Part shown: positions 46,861-59,229 of the stretch, piece by piece
How positions within the stretch are numbered: position 1 is the first letter of the stretch
Layout of the letters: each line of letters begins with the position of its first letter
Assembly: GCA_007922305.1 (NCBI GenBank)
Contig: ML677329.1
Coordinates: forward strand, 2,942,271 to 3,006,270
DNA: 64,000 bases
Direction of reading: 5' to 3'
Source of the DNA: Dermatemys mawii
Taxonomy: Eukaryota > Chordata > Testudines > Dermatemydidae
Made by a program: the position numbers and the translations under genes
The notes under the pieces: model-generated
What the model was told of the DNA's origin: nothing
Database searches by the model: none
Seen by the model: only the letters and a program-made list of their open reading frames with translations

Positions 46861-48944
46861 GGGGCACCAGCCCAGCAGAGCTAATCCGCAGAACTGCCAG
46901 GAGGTGCCATCTTGCAAAGAGTAGTGCACTTATCACACACAGTAACATGCTGGAGAATCAGACTGACACCTGTAAGTACAAATACCACAACCAAAATATG
47001 CTTTCATTCATCTACTGGGCAACTGTAATTATGAAGCCAGATAGGAATATATCCTTTGGGGCTGAAACAACATAGGAACGGTTTCCTCTACCAATAGGCA
47101 GCTAGATTTACAACCTTTGCACAAGACTTGATCCTTCTTAGCATCCCTGTTGTACTCACTGCCATGGCCTGCATTTTACACCTCACTCCCTCTTGAAGTG
47201 AAGGCGTACAAAGCATTTCAATTAAGACAGCCCCATTAACATTCTGGTTAAAACTGCATTGGTGAAGTAGGCGTTTTCCTGTACTTTCCCCAACTGAGTC
47301 AGCAGCTAGATGACCCAGATGCAAAGTTCTGAGCCATCTGTCCAGCTGCAGTCTTGGCTTGTGTCCGACTCCTCAGCTGTTGACTGTCAAGCTGCCCCCC
47401 AGATGTGTGCCAAGCACGCATCTCAATGCTTTGAGGGAAATGCAGTCAATGCTCCTGCTGAGAAAAAGAACAAGGAAGACAAAGGGTTTAAAAGCAAGAA
47501 GAGAAGGAAACAACAACAATCATTTTGTTCTTCCCTACTCCCCAGTTTTTCACAATTTGCTTTCCTTTCCTTTATCAGGAAGAGCATAAGTGGTTAGCAG
47601 GGCCAGGTTACCACATCCTCTTTTCATCCCCTTGAGGGTAAGGAGCTAAATCCTTGGGTAATCTTTAGTGAGGAAAGGGGAGGTGCAACAGGTGTTTCCT
47701 TTGAATTTCATTAGTTATCATTTAAAGATACCTTTGGGAAATTATTTAAAACAAGTTTTTGCCAGAAAATGGGGGGAAAAGTTCTTCTAAAGTTTTCCAT
47801 TTACTATTTGCATTTCAAACCTTTAGGATTATGATTCCTCGTGCATCATCACTGCCCTAATCTGAATCTTAAATTGACTCAGAGTATTGCACAATCATCT
47901 CTGGTGAAGGGACATCTGAACTGTAGCACAACAGCTTTTTGTAGCTGTTATCACTTCAGATTTATTTTATCATAATCTCTCGAACACAAGTTACTTCCAA
48001 CAAGTTCTATGCGTTCCTGAGACCGGTAAGCCTAAAAAAAAGGTTTTTTTTGATTTGATGGCTGTTAGCCCATGTTCTCAACCCTGGGTGTCTAAAGCTA
48101 GCCCCTTATGTCCATATTAAGATGCATCAACAAAAGGAGTCTGGTTTTCAAAAGTGTAGCTTCAATGAGACTTATGCATACTCTATATTTCTGTGCCTTG
48201 GTGTGGATTCATGGGGCTAACTTTAGGCATTCAGGCTTGAAATGTTGCTTTGTCTGGCTCAGCAGTCCCAAGCACTCCTGAAGGCCACAGACACCACTCC
48301 CTCAGAGTAAGCACCTTCCAATGTCCCATTCGTTTTGGAGGGGAAACTGTTCAGGAATAGCAAGCTGAACCTACAAATGCCACTTGCAGATTTGGGGCAT
48401 ATAGTTTATATGCATGTGCACAAACTGTACCTGTTAGAGCTCTTGAAAAGAAAACATTGCACCTGGGAAAGTTTGTTTTCCCAGAATCACATTTACTGGT
48501 GAGTGAGCATATTTAAATTTATGATGAAATAACTCATGCAGGACTTCCAACATAAATGAAAGATGATCTTACAGTTAAAGGGAAGACTATCAACTCAAAT
48601 TTGGCCCCAAATATTGCTTTTGTGTTTAAAACAAAAAAGCTTCCACAAAACACAAGATTCATAATTTTAACATTTGAGAACCTTAAACTGTAACTGACTT
48701 CCTCCATTCCTGTGTCCATGCTGCAAGAATTTCAAAAAGTGACGAGCACCGATCATGAAAAGCTAATTAGAGTTTAAAAATTCATTCAGTTTAAAAAGCT
48801 AAGGTGTGATTAGTACCAACAATTTTTGTTGACAGTAAGATTTCTGAGCTCAGTCCTCTTTGAAGGCACAGGACTGAGCATTAGATCTGGATGGAAATCC
48901 TGGCCTCCCTGAAGTTAATGATTTCTCTTCCTGCCTCTCTCTGA

Positions 48945-49020
48945 CAACTCCTGTATGACCTTAGGCAAGTCACTTAACCACTCTGTGCCTCCGTTTCCCT
49001 ATCTGTACAATGAGGGTTTG
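48945..49020 (+). repeat. MIR SINE core
   Basis: The sequence 'tgaccttaggcaagtcactt', 'aaccactctgtgcctccgtt', 'tccctatctgtacaatgagg' is a close match to the MIR core. A 3' tail-like piece follows at 49480-49610. Confidence 0.85.
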
Positions 49021-49434
49021 CAAAGTTCTGCAGGATCTTTGGATGGAAGAATTGTCATCTATTCCTTCAAGTTTATAAAATATAGGCATCCATCCTATAA
49101 AATATCACAAACTAAATAACAGAAAAGGGCCACCAAAGAAAAACAACCTGACCCCTCCACAACAGCCTGAGAAAATGGGGGCTTTGCACCAAGCTTGAAA
49201 TACTAACAAAACGTGGGATCTCACAAGCCCAGGGAAACAGAAACTCCAAAACCAAGGACCTATTACAAAGAGTGCTCTGCCTACACATTTACAAAGTTGG
49301 GACTTGATCTTAAAGAGCTCAACTACAGCAACCTGGTACAAGGAGAGTGACACTACAAACAATAAATGTAGTTTTTGAAAAAGTTACAGTAAAAAAAAAA
49401 AGACTATCTTATAGGACTCCCCAAAATGTATAAG

Positions 49435-50287
49435 AATGTTTACAAGCTTTTTATTCTATCTGGTTAAAATAAATCCATGTACTCAAGACTGTAAATTCTT
49501 CATGGCTGGGCCACGTCTGTTATATATTTGTACAGCAGCTGGCACAATGGGGTCCTGATCCATGATTTGAGCCCTTAAGTGCTACCCCAATAAAAATAAT
49601 TACTGCTTTAAAACACAGTATTAAGCAGCTTTTTTCCTGAGGAGTCAGCCACAAATGACAGTATAAATCATTCAAAATTAATTTTTAAAAATACAGAACC
49701 TATACAAATAATCTGTTTAAGGTACTACTATTCTACTGTAATCAGGCTCTTACCATGTTCTATAGATTAGCATCATTTTTTTTTTAAATGTCAAAACAAA
49801 ACCAGACATTGCATTACTGCCTCTACATTTGCCAGGATGCAAACAGACTACCACCCAGTGGATTAGAACCACGTACACCAATTCAAAATCAGTGGATTCA
49901 ATACAGAATTGTTGACAATTTTATTTTCACTAAAATGTGCATGAGTTGTTTTGTTAATATAATAAACTGTTCAAATACATGAATGCTGTTTTCACCTTTG
50001 TCTGCAAGAAAATGTCTTGTGCCTAGAAGATCAACATCTGCACAAAGGCACCATGTGTAAAGCTTTCAGAATTACAACAAAAATTAATCTACCAAATCAG
50101 CCCTCAGCACAGAAATTGTTAACTGGTGTAAACAATGACTTCAGAGACAGATTACAATCAAAATGCACCGAACTGCCTGTGACATTCTAAGAAAGGCTTG
50201 GTCAAGCAGCATTTCTAGTGTAGTAGGAGAAATGCTGCATGGCACATGCTTGTATGGATGGCTTGACAACTCCTCATATGCTGGAGT
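49435..50287 (-). other. HADH: HADH 3' UTR (approximate)
   Basis: Downstream of the HADH stop on the minus strand, AATAAA occurs at 49925-49920 (363 nt after the stop) and at 49455-49450 (about 830 nt). The longer form is closer to the mammalian 3' UTR size I recall. Which is used cannot be told from sequence. A MIR-like tail ('tttgtacagcagctggcaca', 49480-49610) lies within the longer form. Confidence 0.4.
49480..49610 (+). repeat. MIR-like/CORE-SINE tail
   Basis: 'tgtacagcagctggcacaat' then 'ggggtcctgatccatgattt' and 'gtgctaccccaataaaaata' match the sauropsid SINE tail also found reversed at 10685 and 16155. Confidence 0.75.
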
Positions 50288-50406
50288 TCATTTGTATTTG
50301 TAAAATCCTTCACCAGTCTTCTTACCCATCTTCTTCTCCTCTACCAATTTATTCAGCAGTGGGCTGGGAGAAAACAGAGTATTGTTTGGCTCTAACGAAT
50401 GCCACC
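50288..50406 (-). CDS. HADH: HADH exon 8 (C-terminus and stop)
   Basis: After the acceptor 'ctcaccag' the exon completes Gly and encodes [20 protein letters not shown], then [18 protein letters not shown], then TGA at 50290-50288. The [12 protein letters not shown] end is identical to human. The first ten residues diverge from the mammalian WHEMDAENPL. Length and phase match. Confidence 0.95.
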
Positions 50407-50579
50407 CTGGTGAGAGAAAGGAAGGATAGGTTAGTGGTGATATTTATTATTTGCAAAGACAACAGTCTCTTAGATGTCAAGGACACTTCAGTACTCTTCC
50501 ATGAAATGTTCTCATGTGGGTCTCGTCATTCTCTCCTATTTAAGTTCTTCCACTTTAATTAACTGGACCAGAGAAAAAG

Positions 50580-51030
50580 TTAGAGTGACTGTAGAGCATA
50601 GTGATTCGGGCACTCATCTGACATGGCAGATCCTTTCTCCTCTTCAGGCAGAGGAGGCCAGTCTTGAACTCCAGGTCTCCCACATCCCAGGGGAGTTCCC
50701 TAAGCACTAGATTAAAGATAATGAGATGTTATCGGCCTCTCCCTCCCCCAGCTGTTTTGTGTGAACTCACCTGAGGGGGCCAATCTTGGAGGCGGAGCAC
50801 CCCGCTGACCATGCCTACTGGATCAAGTCCCGCTGTGACTTAAGTGGCCACTTCCCTGAGATGTGACTTGCTCTGGGACTCAAATAGGAGACTGACCAGG
50901 TCCCTAGGGAGAGGCTGCAGTGTGCACATCTAGATGCAGAAGGTTAGGTGCTGAGTAAGCTTAGGCACCTATAGGGTCAGGTGGCAGCTGTATAGAAGTT
51001 CAGGCCATAAGACACCTATGTACCTTAATG
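50580..51030. repeat. Dispersed repeat with tRNA-like segments
   Basis: The plus strand reads 'agagcatagtgattcgggca' (A-box-like). The minus strand from about 50715 reads 'tagtgcttagggaactcccc', then 'gggagacctggagttcaag' (A and B box-like). 'taggcacctataggg' near 50965 links it to the repeat at 43505. Confidence 0.4.
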
Positions 51031-52089
51031 GATTACACCCTAGGTACACTCCACATATTACTGAAGGAGGTTATCCCCATGGTCCCAGCAGCTGGGATAT
51101 TATATGGAGCTAAAAATACGGAGGAGAGTCTAAGAGACAAGAGGGAAGGATGAAAGAAGGATTTTAATCTGTGCAACAGTCAGAGAACGTAACACTGCTC
51201 AGAAGTATTGACTAACAAAGTCCAGTGATTTACTGAAGAGAATTTTCTGGAAGTGAAAGTCTGTTTCAAGCAGACCTTTTCAGAACACCAGCTGAATTGT
51301 TTAAACAATTATAGTCAGACAATTTGTCATCAATTGCTTCTCAGCCCCCTATTCCTGATCAGGAAAGCAGAACCAGTCATTAAAACAGTGTCCAACCATT
51401 TATCAATTGGGGCGAGAGGGGGTCTTCCCTTCACCTTGAGGCCTCCTGCATGCTGGGGAACAGCTGTCATGAAAGGTGTCACTATGGTAACCTCTGCAAG
51501 GACAGCACTTATACCTGACCCTTCAAAATATACTTGCCAGAGTAATTCTGCAGGAACACAACTACTATGGGCCCTTGTTACTGAGCACAGCAAGGGAAGG
51601 CATGAGGTTGGAATCAAGGGGAGGGATAATAGGTTGGAATCAAACTCAGTATGAGGTTATAAAAAGTCCCAATTAATTTAGCTTTAAGTTTTGGTTTTTC
51701 CAGATCCCATTTAGCTAATCAGCTCAAACATTTGTCACATCTCTGAGGTGCTTCTCCAAGACTATCTTCTTTGGGGTCTGACATCTTATAACTATTGAGA
51801 AGCCAAGAGCTTTAGAGTTGCATATTTTGCTGTTCACTTACACATGATGAGACATTTAACTTTTAACAAATATAAATGATTTCCCCAATGGCTCTGTAGG
51901 GAAATATGGTTTGTAAAACATGTTGGAAAATGGACTCGAGGGAATACAGTCCTTAATATCTGTCACTTCCAATTCATTACTCTTCTCCCTTTCCTCCCCA
52001 TTTTTCATTAGCTTCTACAGTTTCACTGGGATTATTAACCTGCATTGATACCTCTCTGTTGAAAAAAAAAGTCTAAATCAGCCAAATAA

Positions 52090-52180
52090 CCATTCCTGGT
52101 TTTCCCATTGGTAAAATGGGGATACTACTACTTCCTTACACCTCACAGCGATATTTTGAGGATTGAGCTCTTGCTTGAAA
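52090..52180 (+). repeat. MIR SINE fragment
   Basis: 'ttcccattggtaaaatgggg' followed by 'atactactacttccttacac', 'ctcacagcgatattttgagg' and 'attgag' matches the 3' half of MIR. Confidence 0.75.
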
Positions 52181-53547
52181 AGGGCTTTCAGGATGTTAGC
52201 ACTTAAATATAGGGGTCAGCAATAAACATTTTAATACTAAAAGGTAGAGTATGAGCAACAATGACAAACACATGACTGGGAACTCTCTCACATATTTGTT
52301 ACAGAAGGAAGACTATACCATATTTATGAATAATTCATTAGAAGTGGTATGTACATACTTATGCTTCTTGTTTAAGCCTTTACTACTCACAATCTGAAGA
52401 CTTACACTCCCAGTTCACCCACAGGAAAGTGCCTTGACAAAGAGACTAGTTTAAGATGATTCCCAATGGTCATTTTTTCTCTGATAATATCAAGAAAAGT
52501 ATCTGAGCAGACTCTGACTGCTCTTCCTAATGTTTCCCAGTTACTTTTCTACAAAATCTTTACACCATTCCACAAGTACGGAGCTCCTGTTAAATCTATG
52601 GCAAACTTCCAAGTTACCTCTCATAATTACCTCCAGTAAACACAAGCCTGCATTTAGAATTTGCATGTCCTCATCATGCCGTAATTCCTATCACATATTT
52701 TTGTTCAATGTTTATAGCTTTCACTTATGCTGCTATGAACTGCCACACTCGCCAGTCATTCTGGCACTCAAAAGCAGCCAACTTGTTTTTATACAGTGTG
52801 CAATCCATTTTCCTAATTGTTTGATTAGAGTTGGAGTAACCACATTTATTTTAAAGAGGTGGGGTTCTCTCTCCAAAATAACCACTGTAAATCACTTAGT
52901 AGAGCTCCTCCAATGAAAACAAAAATTGTGTAGGCAAAAGGGTTTCTTATTTCGCTTCCTGTATACACATGCACCATTCTCCAAGGAAATTTAAGTCAGT
53001 TTTACAAATTAAAGCCAGAGAAATTTGGAAGGGATTTTACAGGGTGAGTTTATGGGTATTCTTTGGAGCACATCTCTCCTCACATACTTGAAGAGGAAGA
53101 GTTCAACGGTTCAGCTTCATTTCATGCTTCTCTCACCCCCACAACACACTGTGGCCTGGTCTCTGTTAGAGAAGCACCTATATTCCAGCAGTGGTCTATG
53201 TTAGCAAACTGCTCAAAGCCTGAGCCATGGCTGCATTAGCAGCTGAACACCAGTGCTACTTTACCAGAGCTGCAACAAGGGTACTAATTTTTCTAGTGCA
53301 GACACACTCAAAGAGACCCTCAGAACAATCATAGCCACTTGGCATGAACCTCTCCCATGTCGTAAACACATGCCTTTGAAAATGATGGCGTGTTGTTATT
53401 GATGCTGATCGATCATTCAGGATAATTCTCCCAATCCGTAACTGGTAAAGTCACTTACACTCAATTTAAACTGAGGAAAAGTCAGACTTAAGTTGACACC
53501 TCCAGTTATAATTTAGCTAAGAAAGAAAGAAAATGTGTATACAGTAC

Positions 53548-53664
53548 CATCTATAATATATTTACTGGTATCCAACCCAACATAGTCCAGCAGTTCAAAT
53601 GGACCCATGGGATAGCCAGCCCCCAGCTTCATTGCAACATCAATATCTTCCTTTGATGCATCTC
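53548..53664 (-). CDS. HADH: HADH exon 7
   Basis: The 117-bp exon lies between acceptor 'tttctctag' and donor gtactg. It completes Gly and encodes [38 protein letters not shown] and the first base of Gly. The '[18 protein letters not shown]' block is the hallmark of the 3-hydroxyacyl-CoA dehydrogenase C-terminal domain. Only a few conservative changes from human are seen (V for T, SKYII for TKFIV). Confidence 0.97.
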
Positions 53665-54478
53665 CTAGAGAAAATATTGACAATTTGATGAACAGAGAAG
53701 ATTCTGTATCCATTTGCCATCATTTTTAAATAATTAACACAGTGTTATTTCATGCTGGCACAGCTCTTTGCAGTAACCTTTGCCAGCACACAGTAAATAT
53801 GTTATGGAAATAAGCATTGTGTTTGGCATAGTTATCAGCAGAAATATAAAACAGTAAATATTAAGTGGTATCCAGAATAGCGCTATCATCCTCACTGGCA
53901 TACTTTCAAGGACAGATTAAGGCCAAATACATAGAACCTTAGATCAAAGTTGTGGGAAAAGTCCAGAAGCCAATAAACCGATAGATCCCTGGGGGGCTCA
54001 TCTGCTACAAAATGTGGGCCCAGCCAGCAAAGCAGGGGGAACAGGCAGGAGGTTCTAGAAAGAAGAGTACAAAGGTGGGCCTCTCCCACAGTATGTTTGT
54101 GAGCCGAATTCCCATTTTCCTGACTTCGTCCTTATTGTATTGCCTATCTCAGTAGAGGCTTTTGTGATGTATGTGAGGATCATGATACAAAAGACCCCTC
54201 ATCCAGGGCACACTAACAAGAGAAGAAGGGAGAGCCATTTGAACTAAAGATAAAGTTGTTTGAAACCTTGCAAACAAGTGACTCCGAAGAAATTTTGTAC
54301 TTGATTCTTTTTAAGTTTTCATAAAAATAGCTTCCTCTGATGTAAGTCTATGCTTTTCAGACTTGCTAAAAATACAAAATATATAGAAATGTCATTAATA
54401 AAGTTCCAATACACTGAGACTTGAGACATTTAATTTATAGCTTTATAATGTGAATCTGAAAAATAATTTCATGTGGTT

Positions 54479-54515
54479 TAAAAAAAAAAAAAAGGAAAAG
54501 GAAAGGAAAGGACCA
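54479..54515. repeat. A-rich / GGAAA simple repeat
   Basis: A run of about 15 A followed by 'ggaaaaggaaaggaaaggac'. Low-complexity tract in the HADH intron. Confidence 0.85.
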
Positions 54516-55198
54516 TAGAATAGAACTCAGCCATATAGATATTAGATACAGAGAAAGATGTCAGAGACAGGCTAGCCTTTACGAGGACTTACCAAAGCTC
54601 CTGGGAGTCAAAGGGAATCTTCCAATTGACTTCCAGGGACTTTGGTTCAAGCTTGAAGTGATCAAGTTAAACAAGTCTCAAAGGGCCTAATTCTCTGGAG
54701 TGTCAAGTCAACTCACACAAAGGCTGATGAGAACTGAGAGTGCCCAGCAGCTTGTAGGACTCAAGCTCCATGGGCTCCATTCTTATTCATAAACCAAGGA
54801 AAATGCTCTGACTGGTGGAACATGAGCAAGAAGTTTTCAAACTGCCTTTTATTTAAGTAAGACATCTTCAACTGCTGATCCACTTCTGAAGCAGCTGTCT
54901 TTCTAAGACTCATTTCCCTTTCTGTGACCAATACATTCTTTTGTGCCCTTCTAAAAAAAATTATGTTGAAATGCTTGGGATCTGCATTTTATTTTTAAAA
55001 GATGGTAAGAACCAGCCTGTTTCACTAATGGGAAATATATTTTTAATGACACTTAATTTCAATGTGATTTAAACAATTGGGCCTAATTCATCACAACTGA
55101 ATGGATGCAACTTAGTTGAAGTTGATGGAATTGTACCTACTTATAACAGCAAAATATTTGGTTCACTTTCTTTGCTATAGTAGACATTTTACCGCTCA

Positions 55199-55340
55199 GG
55201 CTATGTCTACACCTGCGCATTTTAGTGACCGCTGTGTTGCTGTTTGTTGGCAGGACAGAGCTCTCCCCCTGAAAAAAATCTTCCACCCCCAACAAGCGGT
55301 GGTAGCTTTGTCGGCAGGAGAGCTCTCTGTCCGCTGGAAA
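55199..55340. mobile_element. TIR MITE fragment, PIF/Harbinger-like
   Basis: The left terminus 'ggctatgtctacacctgcg' and interior 'gacagagctctccccctga' and 'gtcggcaggagagctctct' match this MITE group. No right terminus is found. Confidence 0.55.
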
Positions 55341-56469
55341 CAATAAAGATAGAATACAAATAAGAAGGATAACAGTACAAAAAAAGCTGTCCCCCAATTC
55401 ATAGTCAGAGCTACCTAAATAGAAAATTCCATACAAGCCAGACTAATTTACTGGGGCTTTTTTTTTTCAATAAAAAGAGCGCAATATGAACTTTCCTATG
55501 CTAATTCTCATAATAAGGCACCAAGTTAAATAATTACTTGCACAGTTTCATTAGAGGAATAAAGACTATGCAAAAGCTGAAATATTTATTCAGGCACAAT
55601 ACTCATTTGAGTCAGAGGGTACTTTGCATGCCTAAGGATTGACCCCATAAAATTAAAATTTCAACTATTATTACTGTCAAGAAATATCCTAGATTCCCTG
55701 CCAAGGATAGTAGAGTAATGCTCTTTTTCTAACCTGACTCAAGTCACTAACATGAGGATCAACACAAGAGGAACAGATACAAGTTTAAGCTGTTCCAACA
55801 GAGAATATGAATCAATGTGAATTTAAGGTCTTCAGGCTTTAATGCAACTTTAGTCAACATCCTAAATGTATTCATAAATAATTAAAGTTCATTAATAAAA
55901 TTTAAATAACTGTGGAATCCTTGTATTCTTCAACCAAAAAGACCAACCAGAACAAAGCTGCGATCAAAATAATGCCTTTGCTTAGGCAAAAGGGAGTTGA
56001 TTTTATTATAAAATCCTTGTCAATTTTTTCTATAAGTTTAAAAATGTCCTCTCCCCAAGCGCATAGAATAACATCTATCACTTAACAAAGGCATCTCCTT
56101 AACACATTAGAAGACCCACGCAATGTATTCCAAATTGTAATATTTTACTAAGAGAAAAGCTGTTCCTCTCCATCCCCGCTCCTTTGCCTTTCAAGTTACT
56201 GTAATTTGCTCTATTCTCCCTTCGAGATGTAATTAGGTACATTTGTTGATGGATAAACAAGTAGCACAAGTTTAAATTTCTTCTGGAGATCAAACCATCA
56301 CTTCCATAAGCTATAAAGGAGATTTTTTAATATTTAAAGCATATTAGCTGGAATCCTGGTAATGGAATGCTTTCATCTGTAAGAAAACGCTTCTTTCAAA
56401 AACAAAACTTTGAAAAGACATTCTTAGTAGCAATGAACAGAGTGCCTGAAAGAAGAAGAACTGCACTAA

Positions 56470-56863
56470 GGTCTGGTGTACACTACTGAGGTTAGGTCGA
56501 CACAAGCAGCTTAGGTTGACCTAACTATGGAAGTGTCTACACTTAGATTTCGCTTCTGCCGACGTCACTTCCCCAGTTCACTGACTTAACTCCACCTCCA
56601 TGAGTAGCACAGTGTCAAGTTCAATGTACTAAGGTCAATGCAGTGTCAGTGTAGACACTGCATTGTTTACATTGGCTGTTACTGGCCTTCAGGAACTGTC
56701 CCACGATGCCCCAAACTGACAGTGCAATTGATAATAGGTGCTCCTGGTGAGGATGTGTGCTGCTGATACAAAGAGAAAAGTGTAGACAGGCACAGTGTAA
56801 TTACTGTGGTGGCTATATGCCAGTGTAAATTAGGTCAACCTAATTTTGTAGTGTAAACATGGC
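56470..56863. mobile_element. TIR MITE, PIF/Harbinger-like (about 394 bp)
   Basis: The left end is 'ggtctggtgtacactact' after TAA, and the right end 'tagtgtaaacatggc'. Just inside, 'aggttgacctaactatgg' and 'taggtcaacctaattttg' extend the inverted structure. The internal 'cagtgtcagtgtagacactg' is itself palindromic. Non-coding. Confidence 0.75.
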
Positions 56864-57114
56864 ATCTGTAATTTGCCCCTTATCCATTCACATGACTACT
56901 TTTTTTTTTTTTTTTAAATGGTTTAGGTTTTTAAGATTAACCGGGTTTGGTCATGGGAGTCAGGATTCCATCCCTTCTAAATCCTAATGCAAAACAGACT
57001 AGCACTAAAACAGGAACTCCCAAAGCAACTAGAGCTAGTTGGAGAGGAGCATGCAGTTACTGGGAAGCAATGGGACTGAAGTTCTGTCTATGTTACTGAG
57101 CCTATGTTGGTCAG

Positions 57115-57300
57115 CATTACATGCTAGTATACACGCAGCCTACAGCGGCCGGAGTTTTTCTGTTTGTGTTGGAACACCAGCTGCACCTACACTGAGAATT
57201 TTGTTGGCATAGCTATGTTGGTCAGAGGGTTGGTTGGTTTTCTTCAAATCCTTGACCACTGTAGCTATGCAAATATAACTTTTAAGTGAAGAAAGCCTGA
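57115..57300. mobile_element. MITE fragment related to 16381 copy
   Basis: 'ccagctgcacctacactgag' and 'ttggcatagctatgttgg' near 57178-57222 resemble the interior of the MITE at 16381-16661. Termini are not preserved. Confidence 0.45.
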
Positions 57301-57340
57301 GGTTCCGATGTGCCCAAGATATGTTTGAAAATGGGTATTA

Positions 57341-57478
57341 GGGCTTGTCTAGAAGAGGAGTTATTCCAGAATGCTATTCCAGGTTAACGTCAGGTGCAGA
57401 ATCTCTTATTCCAGAAATAAGAGCGTCCAACACATGGAGTTAATCTGGAATAGTTAATCCACTTTAAATCCATACCCT
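57341..57478. mobile_element. TIR MITE fragment (GGGCTTGTCTA end)
   Basis: The left end 'gggcttgtctagaag' follows TTA. Inside are several 'ttattccaga' repeats typical of this palindromic family. The right end ('ccataccc') is degraded. Confidence 0.5.
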
Positions 57479-57870
57479 ACTTTATCCCAGATTAGTTTTC
57501 ATGGGTAAATATGCTCTTAGGCTCCTAAAACACATTCAAAAACTTCACCTCTTTTAATCCAAGAACAGGTGTTCTAATCAAGCCAAGTCACCCCATCATC
57601 TCTAAACTTCAAGCATTTCCCAGCCATTGGAAAATTCACATAAGCAATTTATATACGATTCAGCATCCAGGGATTGCTCAGCATGTCAAAATTCAGATGA
57701 GAAATGCTTTTAATTACACGTATAGGCTGATATTTGACATGATCACAACTTTTTATCATCTGATTCTTAAAAGATCAAAGATTTATAACAATCCCAACAC
57801 TTATCTGAAGAGATTAATATCTAGCAGAGTAATGTCAACATCCCACAAAGTAAACACCACTGGTAAATAC

Positions 57871-57943
57871 CTCTCTCATAGAGCCGGACTGCTTCCATCA
57901 GGTATGGCACCAGGAGACGATTTACTACAAATCCCGGGGTATC
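57871..57943 (-). CDS. HADH: HADH exon 6 (PROSITE 3HCDH signature)
   Basis: The 73-bp exon lies between acceptor 'tttatag' and donor gtattt. It encodes [20 protein letters not shown] then LYER and the first base of Gly. It satisfies the 3-hydroxyacyl-CoA dehydrogenase signature: acidic/polar residue, x2, G-F, x, x, N-R, x3, P, two hydrophobics, and so on. The only differences from human are V for I at two positions. Confidence 0.97.
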
Positions 57944-57998
57944 CTATAAAAAAAACAACAGAGATTCTAAATAAACCCTCTATACTGATATTATAGCC

Positions 57999-58384
57999 CA
58001 AGGATCAGCAACCTTGGAGAAGTGGTGTACCAAGTCTTCATTAATTTAAGGTTTCGCGTGCCAGTAATACATTTTACATTTACAGGGGCCAGCGGAGGGA
58101 ACCCCAGACCAGCAGTGCGGGGGGCAGAGGGAATCCCAGACTGGCAGCGCGGGGGGGCAGACAGAACCCCAGACCAGCAGTGGGCTGAGACGCTCAGCCC
58201 ACTGTCGATCTGGGGTTCCATCCACCGGCCCGCTCAGCCCGCTGCTGGTCTGGGGTTCCAACCATCTAGACTGGCAGCAGGCTGAGAGGGGCCGGCGGCC
58301 AGGGCCCCAGCTGGCAGCAGCGTGCCATTAAAAGGTAGTTCGCATGCCACCTCTGGCATGCATGTCGCCGGTTGCCAACCCCTG
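57999..58384. mobile_element. Non-autonomous hAT element (386 bp)
   Basis: The left end is CAAGGATCAGCAACC and the right end GGTTGCCAACCCCTG. The flanks TTATAGCC (57991-57998) and CTATAGCC (58385-58392) match at 7 of 8 positions. The interior carries tandem 'cagaccagcag'/'gctcagcccgctg' units. The overlapping ORFs on both strands are artefacts of that composition. Confidence 0.82.
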
Positions 58385-58993
58385 CTATAGCCAAGTGCTG
58401 TATTACAAGTTCAGCAAGGAAGTTGCTTATTAACTCACCAAGTTTCAGTTCACTCTGGTCTACTGGTCTTTTGCCTGATTTACCTGTTCACTACTTCTGT
58501 TTAACAGAAATGAATCTCATAACCAAGAACTATTATGTGATCAAATATGGCTGAGGAAAATAAAAGTGCCTTATCCCCATTATTAATTCATCTGAAAGGA
58601 CTCAATGTTGCCTCTTAGAAAGACACTTGGAAAATACTAGCTAGTCAGAAAAATTCTGCTGATACTGGGTTTTTTTGGTGATCTAATCTAGGGAGAGACA
58701 TTCTTCCCTTTCGTGTCTGAATTTATTAATAAACACATTCAATGTTTAAGAGCTTATCTACTCCTGCTGTTTATTCATCATTGTAAATCAAACTTCTGTG
58801 ACATCATAATCACTTCAACAGCAACCAATGTCCATTTTACAAACAGAAGGTGATGATCTGGGTTGAGAATTAGGCAGCAGGGGCAGGTTAACTCCCAAAT
58901 AACCAAATTTTGTTTTAATGTAAGCTTCTATAGTAATCAAAAATGTAAAGGGAAATGAGAAATAGAACATATAAAAATACCAATATTATTTAA

Positions 58994-59178
58994 TATACCC
59001 CGGACCCTCTCTATAGCCTGCGGGTTCACGTACAGCGCAGTCGTTGGCATGGATCCCAAATTTAAATATTTAAATTGGGATTGATGGCAACGCATCCCTT
59101 GTGTTAACGTGGTCCCTGCGTTAGCGCAGGACTGTGCATGGATCCGGAACCCCGGGATATAACGAGGGTCTGGTGTAC
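58994..59178. mobile_element. Palindromic MITE, mariner/Tigger-like (about 185 bp)
   Basis: 'ataccccggaccctctctat' on the left and 'ataacgagggtctggtgta' on the right are imperfect inverted repeats. The centre 'aaatttaaatatttaaatt' is palindromic. A TA-type target site is likely but not certain. Confidence 0.6.
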
Positions 59179-59229
59179 TATCAAGTTAGGATAATAATTA
59201 ATAAATAATAGTACAGAATATCACACCTC

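Larger units (their letters stand above)
39294..49430. other. LEF1-HADH intergenic region (about 10 kb)
   Basis: The region lies between two convergent genes. It holds a perfect hairpin (39449-39494), a hAT MITE (40642), a short TIR element (42051), a reversed CR1 tail (43033), tRNA-like repeat material (43505-44290) and a dispersed GC-rich repeat (46300-46860). The ORFs of up to 134 codons (43860-44264 minus, 47310-47597) resemble no known protein, and the stretches 44300-46250 and 46900-48900 show nothing assignable. Confidence 0.7.
50407..53547 (-). other. HADH intron 7 (3.1 kb)
   Basis: The donor on the minus strand is gtactg and the acceptor 'ctcaccag'. The intron contains tRNA-like repeat material (50580-51030) and a MIR piece near 52090. 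The ORFs at 51253-51654 and 52530-52916 show no protein family features. Confidence 0.75.
53665..57870 (-). other. HADH intron 6 (4.2 kb)
   Basis: The intron contains an A/GGAAA-type simple tract near 54479-54515 and MITE material at 55199, 56470, 57115 and 57341. The stretches 53900-54470 and 55340-56460 show nothing recognisable. Confidence 0.75.

Noticed and set aside
51253..51654. 133-codon plus-strand ORF in HADH intron 7, with a 95-codon frame opposite
   Set aside because: Open in two opposing frames, with no homology or splice support; judged chance.
52530..52916. 128-codon plus-strand ORF
   Set aside because: Composition is that of AT-rich intronic DNA and no family motif is visible.
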